A model generated the notes under the pieces. It was not told the origin of the DNA. It worked only from the letters and a program-made list of their open reading frames with translations, and ran no database searches. From Duncaniella sp. (GTDB taxonomy: Bacteria; Bacteroidota; Bacteroidia; Bacteroidales; Muribaculaceae): a DNA stretch of 6,489 bases. The position numbers and the translations under genes are program-made. Numbering within the stretch: the first letter of the stretch is position 1; each line of letters opens with the position of its first letter. Below are positions 1 through 6,489 of this stretch, piece after piece. The stretch covers positions 1 to 6,489 of the forward strand of contig JAFLRW010000102.1 in the NCBI GenBank assembly GCA_022511285.1, written 5' to 3'.

Positions 1-2966
1 ATCTTGGAGACGTAGCGTGTGGTGCCCTGCTGAATCACGAGGATGTAGATGCCGGGGGCTACGCCGTTAGTTACGTTTGAGGTCTCGCCAACGCCGTGGG
101 CCACCTCGATGCCGGTGGTGGCATCGTAGAGGGTGAGCACTTTGACAAGGTCGGGATTGGTCTCTACGTCGAGGAGGCCCGAGTTCGTGTAGTCATAGAA
201 GCGATCAGCCACATTGGCGGCGGTCATAGCGCCGGTGTAGATGCTGACTTCGTCGAGCGAGCCTTCAAAGAAGTTGTTGAAGTTGTAGTTGACGTTGCCG
301 ATGACGATGTCTTCGTTGTTGTCGAGGATGGGGCCTGTGCCGTCGGCCGACTCTGCGATGAGCTGTCCGTCAGCATACATCTTCACGGTCTTGGTGGCTC
401 CTTCGCGCACGAGCACGATGTGGTGCCACTGGCCGTCGAAATATGATGTGCCTTCGGCTGTGGCTTCGCTCTTGACGTCGTCGTCGTCGATGGCAAATTT
501 CAGCTTGCCATCTTTATATTCGAGGCCAATCCAGTTGCCGGTGGCGCCGGGGCCGTGGTCAGCCGAGATGGAGCCCTTGTGGAAGATGTAGGCGGCATCG
601 TCGGTTGACTTGAGGAGCATTTCGATTGTGAAGTCGGCTCCGCCCACCTGCACCTTGTCGTAGGCTGCTTGGGTGAGATAGTCGGTGGTGCCGTTGAACG
701 CTACGCTCGTACCGCCGATATACATACTGCTGTTGGCGGCCACGGGGTTGCCGTGGACGGTTGCTTCGCCATACACCTTGTTTTCAACGGTAGCACCAAC
801 CTCATCGAGGGGATAGTATGCCACGCGTGTGAGGTTGGTGGCCTCAACCACGGTTAATGTGCCTTCAAACACGAATGGCTGGCCATTGGTCACATAGAGG
901 TAGATCTGATATTTGTAGATGCCTGCAGCCTCGGGAGTTCCTGAGATTGTGAATGTGGTAGCGTCGGATGTGAAGGTGACACCCTTCGGGAGCTTGAATG
1001 CTGCGATAGAGCTTGCCTTATCCCAGGTGCCCTTGATGGTGGCAATGGGCTTGCCGAGCTCGACGGTCTGCGACAGGGAGCCTTCGGTCACCTTGATTTC
1101 GGGGTCGTTGGCGGATGTGGCGTGCAGGTTGTAGCTCAGGTGAGGGGGCTGGTTGTAGGCGGTGTTCTGCCAAGCGATGGCCAGACGATAGTTGTGGTCT
1201 TCCATGAGGCAGGGCACACGGTAGCCGGTCTCGATGGTGGTGGTGAAGAGCATTACATCGGCGGGGTTGTTGTAGTCCCAGAGGATGAGTTCCTCGCGCC
1301 AGTCGCCGAGGATGTCGGCCTGCAGACAGGGAGTGCCTTTGGTGGTGTTACAGCTTTGAGCGTTGTATTTGCTGAAGTTCATCAGTGTCGACGACGATGT
1401 GAGAGCGGCATTGCGCTTCTCCACCACGGGTGCAGCCTTGCCTGTGCTGCTGTCATAGCATCCGTCGAAGAGCTCGTCGAGCAGGTCGCCGTCCCAGTAG
1501 ATGCGGAAGTTGGTGGAGCCGCGTTTGTTGACAAGGAGATTGCCTTTGCAGTCGAATGTGGCGTTGGTCTTAGTGCCGTTGTCATAGTATGTGCCGGGCC
1601 ACATTTCATGGCCGCGCCAGTTGGGCGAGAGGTCGGCCACGAGGCCGCGGCCAATGTCGTTGCCGCTCTGCTTCACGCTCCAAAGGATTTTGCCTGTCTT
1701 AGCGTCGCGGCACTCGGCGTCATATTTATAGGAAGAGCCTGTCTCCTCGTGCACCATAAACACTTCGAGGCCCTCGCGGTCGGGGTCGAAGTCGCCGAGG
1801 TGGAGGGCGTCGCCGTGGCCTGCACCGGTGCGGTAGAGGAGCGAGCCGTCGTGGTCAATGGCGGCAGAGCCGTAGACGATTTCGTCATATCCGTCGCCGT
1901 CGCAGTCACCTACGGTGAGCGAGTGGGCGCCTTCGCCGTAAGCACCCTGCCCCTTGGTGGTCGATGCGTGGAGCCAACGGGTGTTGAGCTTGGAGCCGTC
2001 GAAGTCAACGGCCCAAAGATAAGAATGGGTGTAGTATCCGCGGCAGAACACGGCCGAGGGGTGCTGGCCGTCGAGATATGCCACGCCTGCAAGATAGCGC
2101 TCCGAGCGGCCGCCGTAATCGTCGCCCCAGTCTGACTTAGTCTGTTCGTGAGCTGTGCGGGGAGGATTGTAGGCCACGGTGTTGATTTCGGCGCCGGTCT
2201 GGCCGTTGAACACTGTGAGATATTCCGGGCCTGTGATTACGTGGCCTTTTGAGTTGACATAGGAGGTCGTTGGGTCGTCCGAGCCCATAATCACATATTT
2301 GCCTGTGCCGTCTTTGGTGCCGGGGGCTGTCTTGCATATCATTTCAGCCTTGCCGTCGCCGTCGAAGTCATAGACCATAAACTGGGTGTAGTGGGCGCCG
2401 GCGCGGATGTTTTGTCCGAGGTCCACACGCCAGAGCTTCTGGCCGGTGAGGGTGTAGCAGTCGATGTAGACATTGCCGGTGCGGCCCGACTCAGAGTTGT
2501 CGTGAGAGTTGGAGGGGTCCCACTTCACGAAGAGTTCATACTGTCCGTCGCCATCCACATCGCCCACGCTCATATCGTTGGGGCGCCAGCTGGTGGTGCC
2601 GCTTGCAGCGGGGCGGTCGAGGGTGATGCGGCGATACACATCGGCCTCAACTCCCACCTCGGGTGTGGTTTCCACTACGGTGCCGTTGACGGAGGCTTTG
2701 ATTACATACTTGGATGACACCGTGCCTTTAGAGTCGGCAAAGTTGGTGCCGGCCACGATGGGGGTCTCGTTGACCTTTGTGCCGTCGCGATACACGTCGA
2801 AGGTCATTGAGGGATCGTCGGCTGTGAGCGAGCGCCACGAGATGAATGTGCCGGTGGGGGCTTTCACGGCTATGACTCCGCGGTTGAGCTTCTCAGCGAT
2901 GGGAAACGCTGAGGCCGCTCCGGCGCAGAGTGCCACGCCGAGAAGGGTGGTGATAAATTTCTTCAT
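1..2966 (-). CDS. Secreted rhamnogalacturonan lyase, PL11 type, with Ig-like, LamG and T9SS tail (C-terminus cut by window edge)
   Basis: I translated the minus strand from the ATG at 2966 and found 988 codons without a stop, running off the left edge. Seen: a signal peptide (residues 1-20, cleavage after ASA, no lipobox); an N-terminal FN3-like beta domain (~28-105); a catalytic beta-propeller (~110-620) with repeated Asp-rich calcium loops at 136-144 (DVDGDGQYE), 200-208 (DFDGDGKAE), 354-362 (DCDGDGYDE), 392-399 and 551-559 (ILGDWREE). This order matches rhamnogalacturonan lyases such as Bacillus YesW/YesX (about 600 residues), which cleave the alpha-1,4 Rha-GalA backbone of rhamnogalacturonan I by beta-elimination. 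Extra C-terminal parts are a putative-Ig domain (~622-708, ISGTPEAAG), a LamG/concanavalin-like domain (~711-925, FDGQWHHIVLV) and a tail (~930-988, APGIYILVIQQG) resembling T9SS type A signals. The tail suggests only a few codons are missing. The gene lies 98 bp behind the Omp28-like gene, has no visible promoter of its own, and is probably co-transcribed. Endo or exo action cannot be read from the sequence. Confidence 0.93.
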   Translation of the reverse strand, partial: MKKFITTLLGVALCAGAASAFPIAEKLNRGVIAVKAPTGTFISWRSLTADDPSMTFDVYRDGTKVNETPIVAGTNFADSKGTVSSKYVIKASVNGTVVETTPEVGVEADVYRRITLDRPAASGTTSWRPNDMSVGDVDGDGQYELFVKWDPSNSHDNSESGRTGNVYIDCYTLTGQKLWRVDLGQNIRAGAHYTQFMVYDFDGDGKAEMICKTAPGTKDGTGKYVIMGSDDPTTSYVNSKGHVITGPEYLTVFNGQTGAEINTVAYNPPRTAHEQTKSDWGDDYGGRSERYLAGVAYLDGQHPSAVFCRGYYTHSYLWAVDFDGSKLNTRWLHASTTKGQGAYGEGAHSLTVGDCDGDGYDEIVYGSAAIDHDGSLLYRTGAGHGDALHLGDFDPDREGLEVFMVHEETGSSYKYDAECRDAKTGKILWSVKQSGNDIGRGLVADLSPNWRGHEMWPGTYYDNGTKTNATFDCKGNLLVNKRGSTNFRIYWDGDLLDELFDGCYDSSTGKAAPVVEKRNAALTSSSTLMNFSKYNAQSCNTTKGTPCLQADILGDWREELILWDYNNPADVMLFTTTIETGYRVPCLMEDHNYRLAIAWQNTAYNQPPHLSYNLHATSANDPEIKVTEGSLSQTVELGKPIATIKGTWDKASSIAAFKLPKGVTFTSDATTFTISGTPEAAGIYKYQIYLYVTNGQPFVFEGTLTVVEATNLTRVAYYPLDEVGATVENKVYGEATVHGNPVAANSSMYIGGTSVAFNGTTDYLTQAAYDKVQVGGADFTIEMLLKSTDDAAYIFHKGSISADHGPGATGNWIGLEYKDGKLKFAIDDDDVKSEATAEGTSYFDGQWHHIVLVREGATKTVKMYADGQLIAESADGTGPILDNNEDIVIGNVNYNFNNFFEGSLDEVSIYTGAMTAANVADRFYDYTNSGLLDVETNPDLVKVLTLYDATTGIEVAHGVGETSNVTNGVAPGIYILVIQQGTTRYVSK

Positions 2967-3012
2967 TATAGATTTAGGGTTAAAAAAGATTATTTGTGTA
3001 TGAGTGAGGAGT

Positions 3013-3054
3013 GCTGTAACGACACCACCGCTGCGGCAGTAATGTCGTCACAGC
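3013..3054 (-). promoter_or_regulatory. Strong 19-bp RNA hairpin between the Omp28-like gene and the lyase gene
   Basis: Read on the minus strand, two 19-nt arms (GCTGTGACGACATTACTGC and GCGGTGGTGTCGTTACAGC) flank a 4-nt loop (CGCA) and pair along their whole length, using four G-U wobbles. It starts 10 nt after the Omp28-like stop codon. On the plus strand the four wobbles become A-C mismatches, so the structure belongs to the leftward transcript. No T-run follows directly; the nearest (six T) is about 31 nt on, just before the lyase start. It could be a partial terminator, an mRNA 3'-end stabiliser or a processing site. Its function is inferred. Confidence 0.6.
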
Positions 3055-3064
3055 GAGTGGGGGA

Positions 3065-5032
3065 TTATCGGATCACTTTGGTGACGGCGTTGCCCTGGCG
3101 GCGAATAAATACGCCCCCTTCGGGATTAGCCACACGGATGCCCTGGAGGTTGAAGTATTCAACGGGAGCCTCAGTGTCGGCAATGACGTCGGTCAGGCCG
3201 CTATCCTCGTTCAGGCCGGTAATATCGGCGGCCTTTACGGTGGCAACGTTGTGAATCACACCGGTGCGGGTGTCGAGCACATAGCAGAGGGCGTTGACGT
3301 TGGCCTTGTTGGTGATGGTGGTGGGAACGGTCATGTTGTGGACATATTCATAAGATTTTCCGGCCTCGATGACGGCGGGCACACTGCCATTTATTCCGGC
3401 ATAGGTGTCGAGATAGCGGGCCACGTCGTCAAACATAGTGCTCGCGGGGTTGGGCTTCTGGCCCCAGCCGTCAAGGGCGGATTGGTTGCCGCTGAGGGCG
3501 TTCACCTGATTGTAGGGGCCCACATTGTCTTCGGTGATGGCAAACGAGAGGCGGTAGGGTGAGCCTTCCGGATAGTCAAAAGAAAACTCTTCGTTGACCT
3601 TGAAGGTGAGGGTTTTGTTGTCGTTGGTCCACTCGCAGGTCATGTCGATACCCACGGGTGAAGGCTGTGATTTGAGGAATTCAAAATAATCGGCAATCTC
3701 TTCAGCAGCCTGATTCCATCCGAGGCTGAAGTCGTAGTAACGGTTGAGCCAAGCGGTTGGGAAGGCCGAGATATAGTAGTTGATGAAGTTCTGATAGGAG
3801 GCAGTTGTCATCGGGTCGGAGTTGCCGAATTTTGTGTGGACAGCCACGAGGCCGAGGTCGCCGTCGGGATACATTGTTTTGAGGCGGTCAAAGGCTATGA
3901 TGCCGTAGGGGCAATACTGACACCAGATAGAGGTGCCCTCCTCGACTACGGCGTTGCGGGTGAAGCCTTTTCCCTCCGGGATGATGAGGATTTCACCGGA
4001 GCGCGAGGCGTTGCTCTCGGGAGCGAGGTTGTCACTGTCGTTCACCTTGGTGATTCTCACGGTGACGGGGGTTTCGTTGACAGAGGGGGTGGTGCACACG
4101 GCGTCGTCAATCACCACCACGGCTTGCTTGTCGTAGGCCAGCGGAGCGGTGAGTGTGGCGGTCTTGGTGACCTCAGGCTCGTTGCCCACCTTGTAGGCAA
4201 ATTCGATGGATGTGATGTCGTTGGCACACTTGCTTTGCATCAGGAAGGCCACTTCGAAGGGGGAGCCGGCATAGGCCGAGAGGTCGGTCTCCATGTCGGA
4301 GATGAATGCCATATTCTCGGGAAGGTTGTTGCCGGAGATTGTGCAGCCGAGGCAGAAGTTGCCAAGGTCGGCGGTGGCGTTTATCCAAGTCCACTCGCCG
4401 GAGGCCGAAGTGCGTATACCGGCCCAGCCGCCCTGGTCCTGTCCGGCAGGGTAGTCAAGGTAGTCAAACACGAGCACATAGTCGGTGGTTGCCTTGATGG
4501 AGGCATAGACGCCGACATAGTATTTGGTGTCGGCCTCGATTGTGACGGGAGTGTCGAGTGTGATTTTGTTGTTGGCAAACGCCGTGCGCGACGCCATGCC
4601 CCCCTTGGTGCTTAACGGCTCAATCGCCTTGCCGAGGTCGTTGGTCACGAACGCTGTGTATAAAGTCACATTGTTGTTTCCGGAAGTTTCGTTGACGCCG
4701 CTGTAGAAGGTGACGGCATCAATGGTGTTTCCGGCAAAAGCAGTGGCCACATCCTTTGAGATTTCAAATGCCATCGCCACCTGATAGCCGGCAGAAATAT
4801 TATTGAAAGTGGTGGCGCTGTAAGGCTCGCCGGCCAGTGTGTAGTTGAGTGTGCCTGAGGCTTTCTGCGGACCCTCGGGCGATTTGGCCGGAGATGTGAT
4901 GGATTGGAGTGGCAGAACAAACGTTGAGCTCTGCGCTCTGCGCTCGGCAGGAAGCAGTGAGGGCGCTTTGAGACGCGCTGAACCACACATAACGCTTGAT
5001 ACGGCGAGCAGAGTGAGTAATAATTTCTTCAT
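3065..5032 (-). CDS. Omp28-like secreted protein with thioredoxin-type CxxC site and T9SS-like C-terminal tail
   Basis: This is a complete 655-residue protein. Seen: an N-terminal signal peptide (cleavage likely after A19; C16 has no proper lipobox); a beta-rich N-terminal domain (~60-235) with a CxxC at 227-230; a second beta domain (~240-350); then a thioredoxin-like core with W370-C371-Q-Y-C374-P and the later FPTAWLNR stretch (424-431), whose Pro sits where the cis-Pro of thioredoxin folds is expected. CxxCP followed by P-T-x-x-x-N-R is typical of the Omp28-related outer membrane protein family of Bacteroidota, whose function is not established. The last ~40 residues (EYFNLQGIRV, then VFIRRQGN) match the tail common on secreted Bacteroidales proteins and read as a T9SS-type sorting signal. 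The start at 5032 gives a clean signal peptide and lies about 50 bp from a consensus promoter. It could be a surface thiol oxidoreductase or only a structural relative; a catalytic role is inference. Confidence 0.88.
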   Translation of the reverse strand: MKKLLLTLLAVSSVMCGSARLKAPSLLPAERRAQSSTFVLPLQSITSPAKSPEGPQKASGTLNYTLAGEPYSATTFNNISAGYQVAMAFEISKDVATAFAGNTIDAVTFYSGVNETSGNNNVTLYTAFVTNDLGKAIEPLSTKGGMASRTAFANNKITLDTPVTIEADTKYYVGVYASIKATTDYVLVFDYLDYPAGQDQGGWAGIRTSASGEWTWINATADLGNFCLGCTISGNNLPENMAFISDMETDLSAYAGSPFEVAFLMQSKCANDITSIEFAYKVGNEPEVTKTATLTAPLAYDKQAVVVIDDAVCTTPSVNETPVTVRITKVNDSDNLAPESNASRSGEILIIPEGKGFTRNAVVEEGTSIWCQYCPYGIIAFDRLKTMYPDGDLGLVAVHTKFGNSDPMTTASYQNFINYYISAFPTAWLNRYYDFSLGWNQAAEEIADYFEFLKSQPSPVGIDMTCEWTNDNKTLTFKVNEEFSFDYPEGSPYRLSFAITEDNVGPYNQVNALSGNQSALDGWGQKPNPASTMFDDVARYLDTYAGINGSVPAVIEAGKSYEYVHNMTVPTTITNKANVNALCYVLDTRTGVIHNVATVKAADITGLNEDSGLTDVIADTEAPVEYFNLQGIRVANPEGGVFIRRQGNAVTKVIR

Positions 5033-5060
5033 AAATGCAATTATGATTGAGTGAAAAATT

Positions 5061-5075
5061 AATCTTAAGTAGATT
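5061..5075 (-). promoter_or_regulatory. Small hairpin at the 5' end of the Omp28-like mRNA leader
   Basis: AATCT and AGATT arms around a 5-nt loop fall just downstream of the predicted transcription start of the leftward promoter. Such 5'-terminal hairpins can protect an mRNA, but a 5-bp A/T-rich stem can also occur by chance in a region this rich in A/T. Confidence 0.2.
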
Positions 5076-5083
5076 CAGACTGA

Positions 5084-5114
5084 CAAAGTTAATAAATTTG
5101 AGAGTGCAAAGCAA
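5084..5114 (-). promoter_or_regulatory. Bacteroides-type promoter for the Omp28-like gene (and probably the lyase)
   Basis: On the minus strand, TAACTTTG (5091 to 5084) matches the Bacteroidota -7 consensus TAnnTTTG exactly. A TTG at 5114-5112 lies 20 bp upstream as a -33 element; an overlapping TTTG at 5110-5107 is an alternative at 15 bp. The transcript would start near 5078, giving a leader of about 45 nt. The match is seen directly; activity is inferred. Confidence 0.65.
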
Positions 5115-5150
5115 GAAAGAGATGTTAAAAATCAGGGAGTCTGCCCATAA

Positions 5151-5199
5151 ACGCTTCAATAAGCGCACAAAATGTGATGCAGTAAACGCAAAAATGCGT
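5151..5199. promoter_or_regulatory. Two short inverted repeats between the divergent promoters, possible operator
   Basis: CGCTT-CAAT-AAGCG lies at 5152-5165 and ACGCA-AAAA-TGCGT at 5186-5199. Both have the form ACGC...GCG, and their left ACGC elements start 35 bp apart. The second touches the first base of the -7 box of the kinase promoter, a position from which a bound protein could block transcription. No regulator gene is in the window, and 5-bp arms are short, so this stays tentative. Confidence 0.25.
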
Positions 5200-5206
5200 A
5201 TCTTTG
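5173..5206 (+). promoter_or_regulatory. Bacteroides-type promoter for the ROK glucokinase gene
   Basis: TATCTTTG at 5199-5206 fits the -7 consensus TAnnTTTG exactly. The -33 element is weak: TGTG at 5173-5176, 22 bp upstream, is the best candidate. Transcription would start near 5213, leaving a leader of about 38 nt before the ATG at 5251. That leader has an A-rich stretch (GGAAAAACATT) and no clear Shine-Dalgarno, as is usual in this phylum. Confidence 0.65.
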
Positions 5207-5250
5207 TGGAAACAGATCATCCAAACAATTTTTAAAACCGGAAAAACATT

Positions 5251-6207
5251 ATGAAACCATACGTAGTAGGAGTAGACATCGGCGGCACCAATACCGTATT
5301 CGGAATAGTTGACGCCCGCGGAGCTGTGATAGCCAGTTCGTCGATTAAGACGCTGAAACATAACAATGTGGGGGATTTTATCGACGAGCTCCATCAGGGT
5401 ATCACTCAGCTTATGGAGCAGAACGATGCTGTCGGCAAGGTGGCCGGCATAGGCATAGGGGCTCCTAATGCCAACTATTACACCGGCATGATTGAAAAGC
5501 TCGTCAACATCCCCTGGCCCACTCCCCTACCCCTTGCACGGATGGTGAGCGAGAAGTTTGGCATCCCGGTGGCCATCACCAACGATGCCAATGCCGCCGC
5601 TATCGGCGAGATGACCTACGGCGCCGCCCGCGGCATGAAGAACTTTATCATGATAACCCTCGGCACCGGCGTGGGCTCGGGAATAGTAATCAACGGCCAG
5701 ATGGTCTACGGCCACGATGGCTTTGCCGGCGAGCTTGGTCACGTGATAATGAAGCGCAACAACGGGCGCCTCTGCGGATGCGGTCGCACGGGATGCCTCG
5801 AGGCCTACTGCTCGGCCACCGGAGTGGCGCGCACTGCCCGCGAGTTTCTCGAGACGCGCACCGACCCCTCGGTGCTTCGTGACCTCCCCGTGGAGCAGAT
5901 TACATCGAAAGACGTGTATGATGCCGCCGTGGGGGGCGACAAGTTGGCCAAGGAGATATTTGAATACACCGGCAATATCCTTGGCGAGGCATTTGCCGAC
6001 TTCACCGTCTTCTCTTCGCCCGAGGCCATAATCCTCTTCGGCGGTCTTGCTAAGAGCGGCGACCTGCTGCTCAAACCGCTTAAGGAGTCGATGGAGAAGA
6101 ATATGATGCCAATGTTCAAGGGCAAAGTGAAGGTGCTCATCTCCGAACTCAAGGAGGCTGATGCCGCAGTGCTCGGCGCCTCCGCCCTCGGCTGGGAAGC
6201 AAAATAA
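5251..6207 (+). CDS. glcK: ROK-family glucokinase (sugar kinase)
   Basis: This is a complete 318-residue cytoplasmic sugar kinase of the ROK family. Seen in order: the phosphate-binding DIGGT (residues 9-13); GAPN (70-73) in the sugar-binding part; NDAN (111-114), where D112 is the expected catalytic base; LGTGVGSG (137-144), the second phosphate loop; the ROK motif ELGH (161-164); and the zinc site CGCGRTGC (175-182), giving ligands H164, C175, C177 and C182. FGG at 263-265 closes the nucleotide site. Length and motifs are normal for ROK glucokinases, which use ATP to make glucose 6-phosphate. Some Bacteroides ROK enzymes (RokA of B. fragilis) also accept other hexoses, so glucose specificity is inferred. 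No DNA-binding N-terminal domain is present, so it is not a ROK repressor. It has its own promoter and terminator and is probably monocistronic. Confidence 0.93.
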   Translation: MKPYVVGVDIGGTNTVFGIVDARGAVIASSSIKTLKHNNVGDFIDELHQGITQLMEQNDAVGKVAGIGIGAPNANYYTGMIEKLVNIPWPTPLPLARMVSEKFGIPVAITNDANAAAIGEMTYGAARGMKNFIMITLGTGVGSGIVINGQMVYGHDGFAGELGHVIMKRNNGRLCGCGRTGCLEAYCSATGVARTAREFLETRTDPSVLRDLPVEQITSKDVYDAAVGGDKLAKEIFEYTGNILGEAFADFTVFSSPEAIILFGGLAKSGDLLLKPLKESMEKNMMPMFKGKVKVLISELKEADAAVLGASALGWEAK

Positions 6208-6244
6208 CTCCCCCCGAAACTCCGTTTCAAAGAGCAGAAATAGC

Positions 6245-6301
6245 GTTATACCGTGCGAAAGTTGTGTTTTTTCAACTTTCGCACGGTATAACTCACTTTT
6301 T
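6245..6301 (+). terminator. Intrinsic terminator of the glucokinase gene, perfect 20-bp stem
   Basis: Arms at 6245-6264 (begins GTTATACCGTGCG) and 6273-6292 are perfect complements, with an 8-nt loop TGTTTTTT. A five-T run at 6297-6301 follows after four bases. It lies 37 bp past the stop codon of the kinase. Since the stem has no G-U pairs it would also fold in a leftward transcript, but no T-run follows on that side. Confidence 0.75.
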
Positions 6302-6384
6302 GTGGCGGAAAGGATTATGCTTCAGGAGCGATTTGACTGATAATTAGGCGATTAAGCCGCCAATCTGACGATTAATATAGGTCA

Positions 6385-6421
6385 TAAATTTGCACTAATT
6401 TAAAATCAGACTTTAAATTTG
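6385..6421 (+). promoter_or_regulatory. Tandem TAAATTTG boxes, likely promoter for a gene right of the window
   Basis: TAAATTTG occurs at 6385-6392 and again at 6414-6421, both exact matches to the Bacteroidota -7 consensus. The TTTG of the first copy (6389-6392) lies 21 bp before the second copy and can serve as its -33 element, so the second box is the better promoter. The similarity extends past the boxes (TAAATTTGCACTAATTT against TAAATTTGCGCAATTTT), making a diverged direct repeat with a 29-bp period. Confidence 0.45.
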
Positions 6422-6441
6422 CGCAATTTTAAGTAGTTGCA

Positions 6442-6487
6442 GAGCCGCGCCGCGGCTCAACATTGTTAGCCTCCGACTTAGGCCAAC
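6442..6487. other. Two GC-rich hairpins at the right edge, possible structured leader or small RNA start
   Basis: GAGCCGCG (6442-6449) and CGCGGCTC (6451-6458) form a nearly continuous palindrome around one C; a folded RNA would need a larger loop, leaving about six G/C-rich pairs. GTTAGCCT (6465-6472) and AGGCCAAC (6480-6487) form a second stem around a 7-nt loop, with one A-C mismatch on the plus strand that becomes a G-U pair on the minus strand. Both sit just downstream of the tandem promoter boxes. No supported coding frame covers them. The rest of 6302-6384 shows nothing I can assign. Confidence 0.35.
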
Positions 6488-6489
6488 GG

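Noticed and set aside
1122..2135. Long plus-strand open frame of 337 codons
   Set aside because: It lies wholly antisense to the PL11 lyase frame, is a low-complexity Val/Ala/Gly-rich product and has no recognisable domain. It is a shadow of GC-biased codons.
1382..2337. Minus-strand frames of 60-90 codons inside the lyase
   Set aside because: They are in other frames than the continuous 988-codon lyase frame, which has no stop or frameshift, and their Thr/Ser/Pro-rich products resemble nothing known.
3836..4615. Plus-strand open frame of 259 codons
   Set aside because: Antisense to the Omp28-like gene, with Gly/Val/His-rich composition and no motif or promoter; the sense frame carries a signal peptide, CxxC and sorting tail.
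6413..6488. Short minus-strand frames open to the right edge, ending at 6413 and 6429
   Set aside because: Two overlapping frames are both open for only 20-25 codons, with no recognisable C-terminus; one could be the end of a real gene, but nothing distinguishes it from chance.
1..6489. Complete polysaccharide utilisation locus for pectin
   Set aside because: Only one pectin-related enzyme is visible; no SusC/SusD, sensor regulator or further glycosidase lies in the window.
1..6489. CRISPR array, tRNA, rRNA, insertion sequence or integration site
   Set aside because: No regularly spaced repeats, cloverleaf sequences, transposase or integrase motifs were found on either strand.

Overview
The window looks like a chromosomal segment from a gut-type member of the order Bacteroidales (phylum Bacteroidota), plausibly Muribaculaceae or a relative. 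The reasons are: two upstream regions with perfect Bacteroides-type -7 boxes (TAnnTTTG); no Shine-Dalgarno sequences but A/T-rich leaders; two secreted proteins ending in tails that resemble the type IX secretion system (T9SS) C-terminal signal; an Omp28-family protein; and a multidomain pectin-backbone lyase. The family-level placement is inference.

Layout. Nearly half the window (1-2966, minus strand) is one uninterrupted, right-to-left reading frame for a large secreted rhamnogalacturonan lyase of the PL11 type. It runs off the left edge with probably only a few codons missing. Behind it, after 98 bp, lies a 655-residue secreted Omp28-like protein with a thioredoxin-style CxxC site (3065-5032, minus strand). 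The 98-bp gap holds a 19-bp RNA hairpin that pairs fully only in the minus-strand transcript. A 218-bp divergent intergenic region (5033-5250) carries one promoter for each direction and two small inverted repeats. The plus-strand gene at 5251-6207 is a ROK-family glucokinase, closed by a perfect 20-bp inverted-repeat terminator. The last ~190 bp hold no supported gene. They contain two tandem TAAATTTG boxes followed by GC-rich hairpins, which looks like the promoter and leader of something to the right of the window.

How the parts fit. The two minus-strand genes could form one transcription unit: a good promoter is visible before the Omp28-like gene and none before the lyase. Both products have signal peptides and T9SS-like tails, so both probably cross the outer membrane or are held at the cell surface. 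The lyase would cut the rhamnose/galacturonate backbone of rhamnogalacturonan I. The Omp28-like protein has a redox-type motif but no known substrate. All ten cysteines of the mature lyase lie in its catalytic part, so a folding or redox link is possible but unproven. The kinase phosphorylates a free sugar, most likely glucose, in the cytoplasm and appears to be an independent housekeeping gene. No SusC/SusD pair, regulator, mobile element, CRISPR array, tRNA or rRNA is visible, so a full polysaccharide utilisation locus cannot be claimed. I did not find strong evidence for an undescribed system; the best leads are the strand-specific hairpin and the structured right edge.
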